Positions 21,257-33,167 of a stretch of DNA of 64,000 bases are shown here, piece by piece. The translations under genes were made by a program, and so were the position numbers. The notes beneath the pieces are model-generated. The model made no database searches. It was not told the origin of the DNA and saw only the letters and a list, made by a program, of their open reading frames with translations. Positions within the stretch are counted from its first letter, which is position 1. The number at the start of each line of letters is the position of its first letter. This DNA is from Adenanthera pavonina (lineage: Eukaryota > Streptophyta > Magnoliopsida > Fabales > Fabaceae): assembly GCA_026686845.1 (NCBI GenBank), contig JAIVEN010000014.1, positions 32,076,001 through 32,140,000 on the forward strand, in the 5' to 3' direction.

Positions 21257-23269
21257 TTGAAAGAAATTTCATGCTCGAAATTTGAAAACACTCACCTCAA
21301 CCATGAATGAACATATTTCTTCCACATTAGTTCTTCCATTTCGTAGTAGCTTTTCTTGACATCAACTTTCTATAATGCCTCTTGTGAACAAGCTGCTCTC
21401 TCCTACTTTACCTCTACCTTCACTAATCCATGCTACTTACATCAAGAAATCGATCTTAACGTATTCCTAAGTGAAAGATGGGTCAATTATACATCTCGAT
21501 GAGAATTCCTTTGCCCTAAAACAGACTTTACACACAAATACTCAGGTAAGACTTCTGGGGCACATGATCATTTTTCCTCAACTTTCGACTTTCTCTTTTA
21601 CTTGTTCACTCGATTGGCTAGTCGGTTTAGTCGTTCCTTTAAGGATTTGGATCACACCAACCACTACATTTACATTGACGATACACCATTAATCAAATAC
21701 CACTGATTTCCATAACTTGTTTTAATCACTTCATAACATTCAAAATTTATTTTCTCATGACTTCTTCATAATACCAACCACTTATCCATATTCGACTGCA
21801 GGATTTAATCTCTCCACATGCAAACTTCTTATGCATTAATTATCTTTGGAAATCATTAACTATCAAACCTTCTCATTGCTTCATTGACACATTTCTCTTT
21901 AACCAACAACTTTCTCTTTCCTTACTACTAAAGCTGAGATTTACCCCAAGTAATGGTTGTCTCAAACATCAATTTAACCAATCTGACTTCTCACCACTAC
22001 TTTATACTACACGGATCACAACTTGGTAGATTTAAATTATTACTTCTTGATTTCCATAACAACATCTCCCTTTAGCATCAATTTGTTTATTGCTACCATG
22101 AGTCCCTCCAAAATTTACCAATATACACTGGATTAACCACGTTTACCCCATCCCCTAAAAATTGCTTCACTATACTTTTGGTATTATCCAAATTAAATTC
22201 ATCACTAGGAATTTTGAAGATTATTTCCATTCCATTACACTGTACATGCACCCTCACTACATAAAACTCATTTCAGAGGAAAGATCATCCACTTCTCAAC
22301 CAAATAGCACTACCAAAGGCATAAGCAAGACATTGCATCATGAAAGTCCACAAAATTCCCATAGTCTTATCATCATCAAAACAACTTCACTAGTAACCCA
22401 ACTATGTGTCCTTGTGGTAGAGTCACTCTTCCAAGTAATCCTATGATCTCACAAGACCTCTATACTAACAAGCTAGTTGTTAGTTACTTATATACTTTAG
22501 AAGAGTCCTTCCTATTTTCTTTTCACCTTTAGCATAATACTCATGTTTCCACTTGAACATATCCTTTTGACTTCACACCATTACTTTCCTCATGCTTCTT
22601 ATTTACACTATGTTCTCCGACAATCTCACTTATGGATAGACCTATTTAATCTTGAGGGCTTATAAATTTTCAAACATCCTATCAGTGTACTCTATAGGTT
22701 TGCTTCCACTGCATGCTCTGATTCCTCCATTCTTACACATAGGGTCATGCGATATACTCACATCACCCATGAACACCACCATCCTACATCCATCCTATCG
22801 TTCTAACTTCATTTCCATTACAGATCCCATAGTTATCACACATATAGCAAGAAGCTATGAAACCACCACATACCACTCATTAGTATGCTATGTTCCCGAC
22901 CTATTGATTTTTACTAGCAATGTTTGGGGTTCCTCTTAAAAACTCACATTTCTCCTTTCAGTCCAATTCAATCATTATAGTACAACTACCTGCATTGATG
23001 TTAATGAATCCTATACAGGCTCTAGTTTCGGGTCCTTAATCCCTTTTTCCTTCTCATAATCATTGAAAGATAGGAATTCTTTTTATTGAATGAAGAACCA
23101 CTCATCTCATGATCAGTAAATTGCTATAACGTACGGATCAATTATTCAGCTATAGCCAATCAATCTTTAAAAAGATAGACATCCAATTGACCATGAATTT
23201 AAGCGAAAATGGGTTACCATTTGGTATCATCACCAAGTCTTTCACTCTCAATCCACTAGTGCCTCGTAC
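21257..23269 (-). pseudogene. Degraded Gypsy interior (copy G), minus strand
   Basis: No long frame on either strand. The 3' end (about 21280-21420, minus) resembles the chromovirus tail near 50950-51060 in position and wording. Near 23190-23250 the minus strand gives LVM-like text followed by FMVNWM, where reverse transcriptase has [11 protein letters not shown] and FMDLMNR. Both are weak. The region is cut at 23270 by the B-family LTR. Read as a heavily decayed pol remnant. Confidence 0.4.
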
Positions 23270-26030
23270 TGTAATATTCCTAAAAAGCCAAAATATCTAG
23301 AAATGTATAGGAAATTTGCAAAAATAGGCAGATACCGTTTTGCATGAAATAGAGCAAAGATGTCATTTTTTCCGATCAAATGAAAAAATGAGAAATTATA
23401 TTTTTGCTCCTAAGAATTATGAAAATGAAAATTATATCCCTAATAATCACGTGGGGAAGAAAGGAATAAAGTCCTTGCAAAAAATTACACCTAATGACCT
23501 GAAAGTTTTAAAAATTATAAATTTATCTTGATCACGGGTAATTTTGTAAATAAGCAATATTACTGTCAAAACAAAGCTCTCGATGAGAAAATTCCAATGG
23601 TATATGGCATTGAGGGTTAATGATTAAGGATAAAGAAATAAATAGTGCCGAAGATTAAAAAGTAACTTTATATTGATAAAGCTACTTTTTGATCTACAAA
23701 AGGTAAAAAGTCAAAAAGAAAAGCTATCGAACATCACAAAAGGAGCTTTTTAAAGATAGTAGAATAAAGTAATATCATATGCAAATTCACTTTAACCTTA
23801 TATCAGTAAAGTGAATTTACACAGCAAAAAGTAACTTTACCGGTCCAAGTATAAAGTAACCAACACAGGGTAATATTTGATTGAAAAAATTATGCAATGT
23901 CTTGGACAAATGTACTCCTCATTTGGGATACCACTTGGCACTCCATGGGCTAAAATTGGAAGCCTTAATGGTTAAGATTACAAAGCTTAATTGTTAAGTT
24001 TGCAAAAAGTGACTTAACCATGCAATTAATTTGGGTTAATACTTGTATATGCTCCCTCCTCTCTTTTGGCCGAAGGAACATTAGAAAGAAAGTGGAAAAG
24101 TGGTCTAAGAAATAGCAAGAAGAAGGAGCCACGTGAGAACAAGAATAATTTATTATTTTCCCAAGAAAAACTTAATGGTTAAGCTTATGCCTTAACCAAC
24201 CAAAGTTATAGTCATGTGACCATGGTTATTAGGCAAGATATAATCCTTCTTTCCTCTCTTCCTTGGGTTGATTACGTACTGCATAAAAAAAGGAAAGGGA
24301 AGCAGCTACACACATGAGAGAAAGAGGGAGAGAATGTGAAGGACAAGAAGGAGAAAGCATGATGGTTCAAGAAGTAAGCTCTAGGTAAGATCTTCTTCAA
24401 CTTCAAGCTAGTTTCTCTTAAGTTTGAGATGGTAAGGTTGAGTCTTCTCCTCCTTCCCTTTGAGTTTAAGTTTCAGCCTTAGCTAGGGAAGAAAGAAGAA
24501 GAGGCTTTCAAGCAATAAGCTTGTGAAATCTTTGACAGCAAAGGGAAAGCCAAGTGTAAACACCAAAGGTAGCTAAGTTTCATATTCTTGCTTTATGTTC
24601 TTTCACTGTCTTTCTATAATTAAATTATGTTGCTGTATTGCAATTGTGATTTATTTGATTAGTTTTGGCTATAAAATAAGGGGTTTTATTCCCCGGGATG
24701 TCCAATTTCTAAGCTATTATGTTGCCAAAATTTTTATGACCAATATGGCAATTTATTGTTTAAATGTGATTGATGTGATTAAATGCGATCAAATGTAAGT
24801 TATTTGACATCATTGACATAATTGCACGAAATGTAACTTGCTACTAAGATTGTCCCCAATCTCATCCCCTCAAGTATCCCAAATGATAGGCATAAGCAAT
24901 GGCAAGGAGATCAAGGAGCCAAAGAGAATGAAGGAGAGAATGATGCTTGATGATGATTTCAAGCTACGATTCCATATTTTGAAATAATGTATAAAAATTA
25001 TGTATATGCATATGGATCTATATCCTTATGGTATTAAGTTCTTTTGAGCATTATGAAATGTTTGGCATGGATTTAGAACATGGAATGGTCATGTGAGCTT
25101 ATTATGAAGTCTACTTTGCCATGTTATATTGCTTAAAGTTCATTTTATAGCAATAAAAGTAAAGTCAACACTATTTGACCAAAAGAGGGAAAATAGGTTA
25201 AGTGTCATACATTCTCTCAAAGTAGAGATAATAAGCTTTCCAATGAGCTAAAGAAGAACACTTAATTTGGATGTATGTATGATTTATACTGTAATTTTGA
25301 AATTGATGGCCAAAACTGGACAATAAAGTAAAGGCTACGAATTTCACTATAAGTATCACTTATTTTGAAAGGTAATATAAAATTGCACTAAGGTCCAAAA
25401 ATTTAGTGGTTTACATGTGTGAAAATATCTATGTTTTAAGTTCAATATGCCACTAGTTTGAGTTCATTTGGAGCTGTACAATGAGAGATATACATGTTTC
25501 CCTAAAACTGTTCCAACAAGAGTGAGGTTCTGACCCTTAGTGACTTAAGTTGGAATCATGCCCTGCACAAGTTAAATAAATATATAATAAAAATATGGCT
25601 GTAAGTACATACACATAGATTTCGAATTTCATAGATAATGAATGATTTGGATCAGTATAGAGTTAGATATGAATTTTTAAAATTATGGCCAAAATCCTAA
25701 AAAAGAGAAAAAGGATCATTCGTATAGTGTAAGTTTAAGCAATAAACTGTATGAATTGATTTGGTTAAAGACAAGTTTCGTATTTTTATCTTGTATAGCA
25801 TGTTTCTAGCTTCATTTATAGACTTGAACAACCTTGGTACGATTTTTCTAGATTTAGTTATAATTTTTCAAAATTCATCCAGAAAACTTGAGAACCAAAT
25901 GAATAGTACCATGTTTTTTTTATTTTAAATATTTTGGGTTCTATTAATGGTTCAAGCTCCTAATATGAGCTATTTGGACATTATACATGCTATATATATG
26001 GGTAAATATAGATAAAAATAAGATGTTATA
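23270..26030 (+). repeat. Family B 5' LTR (copy B)
   Basis: Starts TGTAATATTCCTAAAA and ends aagatgttata. It matches copy C along its length, including 'gctcctaag', 'ggtaattttgtaaat', 'aagctacttt' and the 24545-24900 block. The TGTAA...TTA(C)A ends are typical of the family. Small ORFs (23340, 24595) are chance. Confidence 0.8.
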
Positions 26031-28806
26031 TGTACCCTAAGGATTAGTGCATCGAGTGCATAGCTAGTCGACCTTAAGCCTCAACTAGTTAACCGTTAGT
26101 TCTAGACTTGTGATTCAACACTATAAAGTTCACATGCTTTCCCATAGCAATAACTTCTCATGCATTCTCCAAAGCTGTTATTGGGAAAACCTAGAAACAA
26201 CAACATATGGAAGGAGGTTAGTTTAATAACTTCTACTCCTATACATCCTCGAGGGTAACCGATACATTACGTTGGCAATATAATGTTTTGCAGTTCAAGT
26301 TCTCATGATCAAGGGATATACCAAGACTTTCTTCAACCAATATCCATGATGTTCAAATGCTAAAACCATTACCACATATTACCATCACCAATTAGGCCAA
26401 TTTCTCGTCCACAACAAGCTCCTTCTAGATTAGTATGCCTTTCCCTAGCAATGATATGAGCATTGGCATGAATAAGCTTTTTACAAATAAGCTCCTCTCA
26501 GATTGTAAGAGCAAGATTATGATTTTGCCTACCCCTGAAGGTGTTCCATGTGTTAAGATTAAGTTAAATGTTATTTTGACAACTCAAGCTGAAAATACTT
26601 AAAAAGGATGTTAAAGATAAACATAGAAGTTGATGTATGATTCAAAAGAAAAAAGTTTGATATGGATTCAATGCCTCTATGATGGAAAGTTAGTAATGCA
26701 TTTATAATGTTTACGGCATGAGGTATGAATCTAAGGTATGAAATATGAACCAAGAAAGGTGAAAATAATGGCAAGCAGTTAGGGAACTACAAGATCTAGA
26801 GATAGTTAATTGCTGAGTTTAGTATGAAATCTAGTTACAAGAGAGTTCTCAGCCGAAAGATCTCACAATGAACAAAATCCTCCACTAGTTGCCAAAGTGA
26901 AATAAAAGGGAGGTAGCTCTTAGGAAGAAACCCAATTGAGCAAAGAGATGAAATTCTCCATCAAATAAAAGTTGCCAAGGAAAAGTAAAGGGATGTGACT
27001 CTTAAGGTGATGCCCAATTGAGCAAGATTGAGTAATGGTGTGAGGCTAAGGGCTAGATTCTAACTAAGTTAGGAAGAGACTTTTAAAGGGTTAAGAAGTT
27101 TCCTTAAGTTTCCAAATCACTAATTAACCTTTGTTGAATAACTAGGAAAGTTATGTATGAGAACAAAGCGAAAATGTTGAGAAAAAAAACTTAGTAACCA
27201 TTGCCTTAATGTTAGTTAAACCCCAACTCACAGAGCGCCGAAGGTTTTCAAAAGTTATGACAAAATAAGCAGAGTACAGGGTTCGAGATGTGTTATACAT
27301 AGAGGCATAGTGGTGAATGGAATCTCTAAGCTAGTAAAAGTTAAAGTAAAATAAAGAAGTATAAATATAGGGATTGGATGCTCTAAAATTAAAGCAGTAA
27401 GTTATCCAGAGGTCACATAAAGGAGTTATGGTTTAAAAGGAAGCCTAAAGCTACATTCTCTAAATCCAGTAGTAGCATGAGTATAGCAAAACCCCTCTAC
27501 ATTTTACAGTCAAGCATCCTTAAGTGAGGCAAATTTCATAATAGGTGACCCACTGGGAAGCATGTGAAAGATGTGAAAAGTAAGAAGAATAGATATGCCA
27601 ATAGTTAAAAGTAGGCACTATGAATTATGATGCTAATTACTCTTATTAAGGCACTTGTTAGGCTATGTGAATAAAAGATGAATAGTTTATTGTGATATCT
27701 GATAATGATACTCTGAATCTTTAAAGAAGCATGAAAGACAACTAAGAATTTTTTAAATACTATAAAAGCAAAAGGTTGAACTTAGTAGATGAGAGATGAG
27801 CTCCAAAAAGTACAATTAGTAGGTTATAGAATTTTCCAAGGGGATTGTAGTGGATCCTAGTAAAGTAATTAAGTAAAGTTATGAAATGGAAGAGACCGAA
27901 CAATGTAATAGAGACAAGAGGTCTCCAAGTTTAGCATGGTGTTATGAAAGTTTCTCTCAATTTGGCTTACTGCTTAACCAGTAACAAAAGCGTTAGTGGG
28001 ATAGAGATTTACAAAATGAGTTTCTATGAATTATAGAGGCTAAACCTCCTTCCCTGAGATGATTAGTCCTAATCCAATAATGACCCAAGGGATCTAAGAT
28101 AATGAAGGTAAGCATGGATCAAGGTATGAGTAATGTAACAAGGCTAAGTGGTAGGTCTTTGCCTACGTATTATTTAATAAATTTTATGAAAAGCCTATTC
28201 CCACTCATAGCAGTGATAATTGATGCTCTCAAGACACGGAGTTAATGTAAGTTATTATAACTATAGTACTACCATAGAAGTACTTGAAATCACAATAGCT
28301 TTAAGTGGATACAAGATAAGAGAAAAGTTGAGCTTAAGGTATAGAAAGTAGAATGAAAACAAAGGGATGAGTTGACCTTTAAGGGTCATTTGAGCGAAGC
28401 TAACATGATGAGCTTATGCCTTAGCAAAAAAATTATTCATGTAAATAACCTAAAGCTATGAAAAGTAAAGGAAATGAATGATGTTAGGTGCTAATGAAAG
28501 ACTATAGTATGAATAAGATAATAGAATTATGAAAGTAAGGATGATGATTAAGAATAGGTATATTATGTGAAAATTCTCAATACCCTTAAAGTAAAACCAG
28601 TTCATGATCTCCTCACAATTCCCAGTTCAAAGAGTATGAACCAGACCTTCCAAATGTCATAAATGAATAAATAATACTAGAGTAAGAAATGAAAGTATTT
28701 CTCTAGCAAAATGGTCAGGAAATTGGGAAATAAATAGAAAGAAAGTATGAGGTATAAGTATGTATCTAAATTTTAAGGATGAAATTTATTTTAAAAGAGA
28801 GGGAAT
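26031..28806 (+). pseudogene. Ruined gag-pol of the family B element
   Basis: Around 26455-26600 the plus strand reads like NKLLSDCKSKIMILPTPEG followed by a TTQAE stretch, collinear with the protease region of the pol at 33340-33460 (ILLDCKNKALILPTPES). Near 27845 'gtggatcctagtaaagta' encodes VDPSKV of the reverse-transcriptase connection, followed by a KWERP-like phrase out of frame. Everything between is frame-broken. Integrase is not visible. This ties the pol at 33168 to the same family. Confidence 0.55.
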
Positions 28807-31705
28807 TGTAACATTCCTAAAAGTCTAAATATAAGAAAATGCATAAAGAATCAGAGAAAATTGAGAAACACTGTTAAGTGTAAAAAAAAGGTAAAGATAT
28901 CATTTTTTCAGTTTAAACCAAAAAATAAGAAATTATATTTTGATCCCCAAGATGTGAAAATCATTTCAGTTTAGTTTAAACCAAAAAATAAGAAATTATA
29001 TTTTGATCCCAAGATACGAAAATCATTTCACTTTAGTCCTTAAAGTAGGGAAGTTACGTTGGTATACAAGTCCTGGGGGAAATTACAGCTAATGACCCAA
29101 AAAATAAAAATTATAATTTGGCTATGGGTTAGGGGTAATTTTGTAAATATCCATAATTACTGTCACAATGAAGCTCTTAACGAGACGAGTCCAATGGTAT
29201 ATAGCACTAAGATTTACTAATTAAGAATAAAGAAATAATCAGTGTCAAATGTTAAAAAGTACCTTTTTTTTTTTTCTGATAAAGCTACTTTTATATCTAC
29301 AAAACATAAAAAAGCAAAAAGAAAAGCAGTTGGATATCAGAAAAAGAGCTTAAAGAAATTGGATAATAAAGTAATCCAAGACAATTTACTTTAATCCTAT
29401 ACTGATAAAGTGATTTTATATACTTCAAAAGGTAACTTTACCGGTTCAAGTATTGAGTAACCAACATAGGGTAATACTGGATTGGAAAAAATATGTTGTA
29501 TTTTGTAGATGAGGCTACCCAAATTGGTGCCACCTAAGCTGCCCCATGTGGCCAAATTACATGCTTAATGGTTAGGTTTTGATCAAAGTTAATTAAGGTA
29601 ATTATCACAAAGTAATTATGATTAGTAGGCCATATATACCCCTCCTCCCTTAGCTGAATACCCACCTAAAAAGAGAGAGGAAACTCTGCAAAAATTGAGA
29701 GAGAAGAGGTAGCCAAGTGAAGGAAGAAAAAGAAGAAGAAATAGAGAAGAGAAAATCCAAGAAAAATCGGTAAGTGTCTAATTTGTGATCTTCAAGTATT
29801 CTGGATAAGTTTCTTGGATGTTTGGCTTATGTTGCTTGAAGTTTTCTCTCTTCCAACCTCTACCCATTTTTGGCCTAAGCATGTTCGGGTGTGGGAAGTT
29901 GTTTTTAAACCTTGAACTTATGGGAAATTATGAGTTTATGCAAAAGAAAGCAAGCTAGGCATGTTTTGAAGCAAGTAAATGGAAAACCCATGTTTTTCTC
30001 AAGAGGGCAGAATTTCAGTCAGCATAAAAGGCCATCTTAGAGTGGGAATATCATCAATTTGATGCTAAAAATGGATTTTCCATGGCCAAAAACCTTAAAG
30101 ACACTATAGGTTTCAAGAATGAAGCTAAGATAGACAAGTTGAATTTTTAAGGGTTTCATGGGAGTTCTATACATAATGACATGAAAACAGTGGCTTAATC
30201 AAATGTTTAATGATGTTTAGGGACTTGAGGAAGCTTGGAAAAGCTTTTGGAATCATTGACAATAAAGGTTATAGCAAATGCAAACACCAAAGGTAGCTAA
30301 GTTTTATTTTATTGGTTTATGTTCTTTCATTGTATTTCTATGATAATTATATTGCCATATTGTGAATTGTGTTTCTTTGATTGGTTTTGGCCGCAAAATG
30401 AGGGGTTTTGTTGCTTGGGATGTCCATTTTCTAAGCCGTCATACTGCCAAAATTTTTATAAAACAATGTGGTGCTTTGATGCTTTATGTGATTAAATGTA
30501 AGTTATGTGAAATGTGTAACATAATTGCATAAAATGTAACTTCCTACTAAATTTTTTCCAAAATCACACCATCTCAAGTATCCCAAATGATAGGCACAAG
30601 CTATGGTAATGGAGTCAAATCAAATAAGGAGAATGAAGAAGAGAATGATGCTTGATGATAGTTCAAGCTATGAGTTGGCATTTTGAAGTGTATTGTGTGA
30701 GATTGTATATAAAGCCAAAAGGATGTGCTTGCTTGATAATGTGTGCCTCTAAGTGCCCTATGATGCTATGAACATAATTGGGACAAGTTTGAACCATGTA
30801 TGTAATGTATAATAGTGGTATTAAAGTTTAAATTGTAAACTTGTCCAAGATGACCGGTCATGAATGAAGTAAGGGTATTCTCTTTGAAACAAAGCAATTA
30901 AGATAATGTTTATATATACTCTTAAAGTAGATCGAACAAACTTTCGAAAGAGCTACAAAACACTTAATTTGAATATGTGTACAATTTATAGTGTATTTTT
31001 GAAATTAGGTACTCAAAATTGGATAGTGGTATGAAAGCTGCGAATTTTTACTTTAAGTATCGCTCACTTTAAAATATAGTATAAATGTTTTTACATTATA
31101 AGAAGATCTATGTCTTAATTTCATATGCCACTAGTTTGAGTGCAATTGGAGTCATATAATAAGAGTTATGCATGTTTTCTTAAAACTGTTCCAGTAAAAG
31201 TGATATTTTAACCCTTAATAGTTTAAGTTAATGCCATGTCCTATTCAAGTTAAATAAATGTACAAGAAAAATATGGCTATAAATAGACATATAGAGCTTT
31301 CCAATAATGTAAAGTATGCATGATTTGACTAAGTAAAGAGTGAGATATGGATTTTTAAATTATAGGCCAAAATTCTGGAGAAGTAAAAAATAACCATTTG
31401 ATTAGTAAATTTTGTGCTAAAACTATACTAATTGACGCAACTAAAATCATGTTTCATATTTTTTTCATATAGATGAGATTTCAAGGTATTTTTAGATATT
31501 TGAATTAACTTGATATAATTTTTTTAGAAATAATTATGAATTTTTAAAGTTTACTCGGGAAAAAAGGTTTACCATCAAAATAATAACTCGAGGAAAGAAA
31601 AATTGTCTATTTTAATCTATCTTATGATTCAAGATTTTAAACATGTTCATGGACCATAATAAGTTCTAATACATGGGTAATGTGGTCATAAGTTAAAGGA
31701 TTACA
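28807..31705 (+). repeat. Family B 3' LTR (copy C)
   Basis: TGTAACATTCCTAAAA to ggattaca, 2,899 bp. It holds a 63-bp tandem duplication at 28911-29035 (unit begins gtttaaaccaaaaaat). It is collinear with copy B, with the truncated copy A, and with D and E in reverse. Confidence 0.8.
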
Positions 31706-32067
31706 ACAATTGCACCTCTTTCTTTTGTGTTGGCATGGCCAAGAAAGGAACTCAAATGTTACGGATTACCCTTGATTTTGCCAGGGGAGGAAAAGAGGAA
31801 TAGAGGCAAAAGAAAAAGGAGGGAATTATATGACAAATAGATTAAGGGAAATCAAGGAAGAGAATTTGGTGAACCAAGGGTGAAACAGCATTCGGTATGT
31901 TTCTTTTTCAATGTTAATTCTCTTCTGTCTTGTCATTATCTTGTAATTTTCACTCATTTTGTTTCTGGATTTTTCAATTCACGTCTAAATCTGCGATGTT
32001 TGGAATGTTAGCCCCAAGGTTTCATGTTAAATATTTTATTAATAATTTGAATTTAATTATTGAGTTA
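31706..32067. other. Unassigned 0.36 kb
   Basis: Flank of the family B element. The purine-rich stretch 31780-31880 has no coding frame. Nothing recognised. Confidence 0.25.
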
Positions 32068-32310
32068 AATGAATTAAGGTTAATTTGTCTACTGGGCTTA
32101 TATATATTATGTAATTTTCTGAAATGCTTTGGATGTTATATTATACAATATGAGCATTGTTGCACCACACTAAATAAACAAATAAATGAATTAAGGTTAA
32201 TTTGTCTACTGGGCTTATATATATTGTGTAATTTTCTGAAATGCTTTTAATGAGCTTGGATGTTATATTGTACAATATGAGCATTGTTGCACCACACTAA
32301 ATAAACTAAT
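32068..32310 (+). repeat. Tandem duplication carrying a pol scrap
   Basis: Unit 1 (32068-32183) and unit 2 (32184-32310) both start aaatgaattaaggttaattt. Unit 2 has a 10-bp insertion near 32247. The end of each unit ('caatatgagcattgttgcac' and neighbours, about 41 bp) is the same as 33250-33290 inside the Gypsy protease region. Confidence 0.8.
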
Positions 32311-32317
32311 AAACTTT

Positions 32318-32548
32318 CCTTAATCACCCCTACCTCCATCGTCTTCCCTTTTTTTTTTTCCTTTTCTTTTTTTCTTTTATTTTTTTTCTAGGGGCAAAAT
32401 CATCATTTTTTTCTTTTTTCCTTCTAACTGAGATAATTGATCTCTTTGTCTTATTTCATGCTAAACGGTGTATACCCATTTTTGTAAATTATTTATAAAT
32501 TTTAAAATATTAAGCCTTGAATATCCAGAAAAAAATTTAAGGATATTT
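32318..32548 (-). repeat. Family B LTR fragment (start of LTR), minus strand
   Basis: The plus-strand text 'gataattgatctctttgtc' and 'aaacggtgtatacccatttt' matches the 5' end of the family B LTR as it appears in copies D and E (45690-45750, 40735-40790). A T-rich stretch precedes it. Only about 230 bp are kept. Confidence 0.6.
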
Positions 32549-33167
32549 CAGTTTCCAAGCTCACCACCAACTTCAAAGTTTTCCCAAACTCACCTAGAAC
32601 TTACTTAGATGGTTTTCAAACTCACCGACAACTTCAAGATTTTCTCAAACTCACTTAGAACTTAATTCCTCTCCACAATCTGATAGATAAAACCCTTATA
32701 CACAAAGGACTACAAGATAGATCAAATTCAAACTCTTAAGCTCTTCAATAGCCACATAAAAACAAAGATTAAGAGCAGCAATAAAGGAAATATAGGAAGA
32801 GTATTACAGCAAAATAACTCAGAAATCTTCGTCCTTCACCCGTTGCTCTGTTCTTCTTCTTGCTTCGTTTTTATATTGCTCTATATTGCCATTTCCATAT
32901 CAGGATGCTGATCATCAATAGCCTTTATAGAGAGACATTGGAGAAGAAAATAATGAAATTTTCTTCTTTATCGAGTAGATGTGGGTAGAGTTTTCGCTAG
33001 GCAAGATGAGATGAGAGAAGGCATCTTTGTTTAGACTTGCTTCGTGTCTTCTGACAATGCAATGGATCTGATTTTATGTGCTCCTAAGGAAAAAAATGGC
33101 TGAAGGCATTTATTAGTTTATATTTTTTTATACAATGCCCATCTAATGATTCAACCAAGGATTAGGT
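32549..33167. other. Unassigned 0.6 kb
   Basis: Contains a short internal repeat ('caaactcacc', 'acaacttcaa', 'aaactcacttagaactta' occur twice between 32555 and 32655). No gene or LTR end recognised. Confidence 0.25.

Larger units (their letters stand above)
23270..31705 (+). mobile_element. Gypsy family B element, two LTRs, ruined interior
   Basis: Direct LTRs at 23270-26030 and 28807-31705 start tgtaatattcc and tgtaacattcc. The interior (26031-28806) is short, about 2.8 kb, and lacks integrase. Before the right LTR comes 'aggatgaaatt' and a purine tract (aaaagagaggga). No matching target duplication was found (cgtac against acaat). The LTRs differ widely in base and length, so it is an old insertion. 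Confidence 0.8.

Noticed and set aside
22162..22939. 94- and 95-aa ORFs on the plus strand
   Set aside because: Low-complexity His/Ser/Thr/Ile text opposite a decayed minus-strand Gypsy interior; no motif.
23265..31710. Target duplication for the two-LTR family B element
   Set aside because: The flanks cgtac and acaat do not match at any nearby offset I tried; the element is kept on its LTR pair alone.
31930..32250. 106-aa ORF with a repeated segment
   Set aside because: It is produced by the tandem duplication; the text is non-coding filler with a pol scrap.
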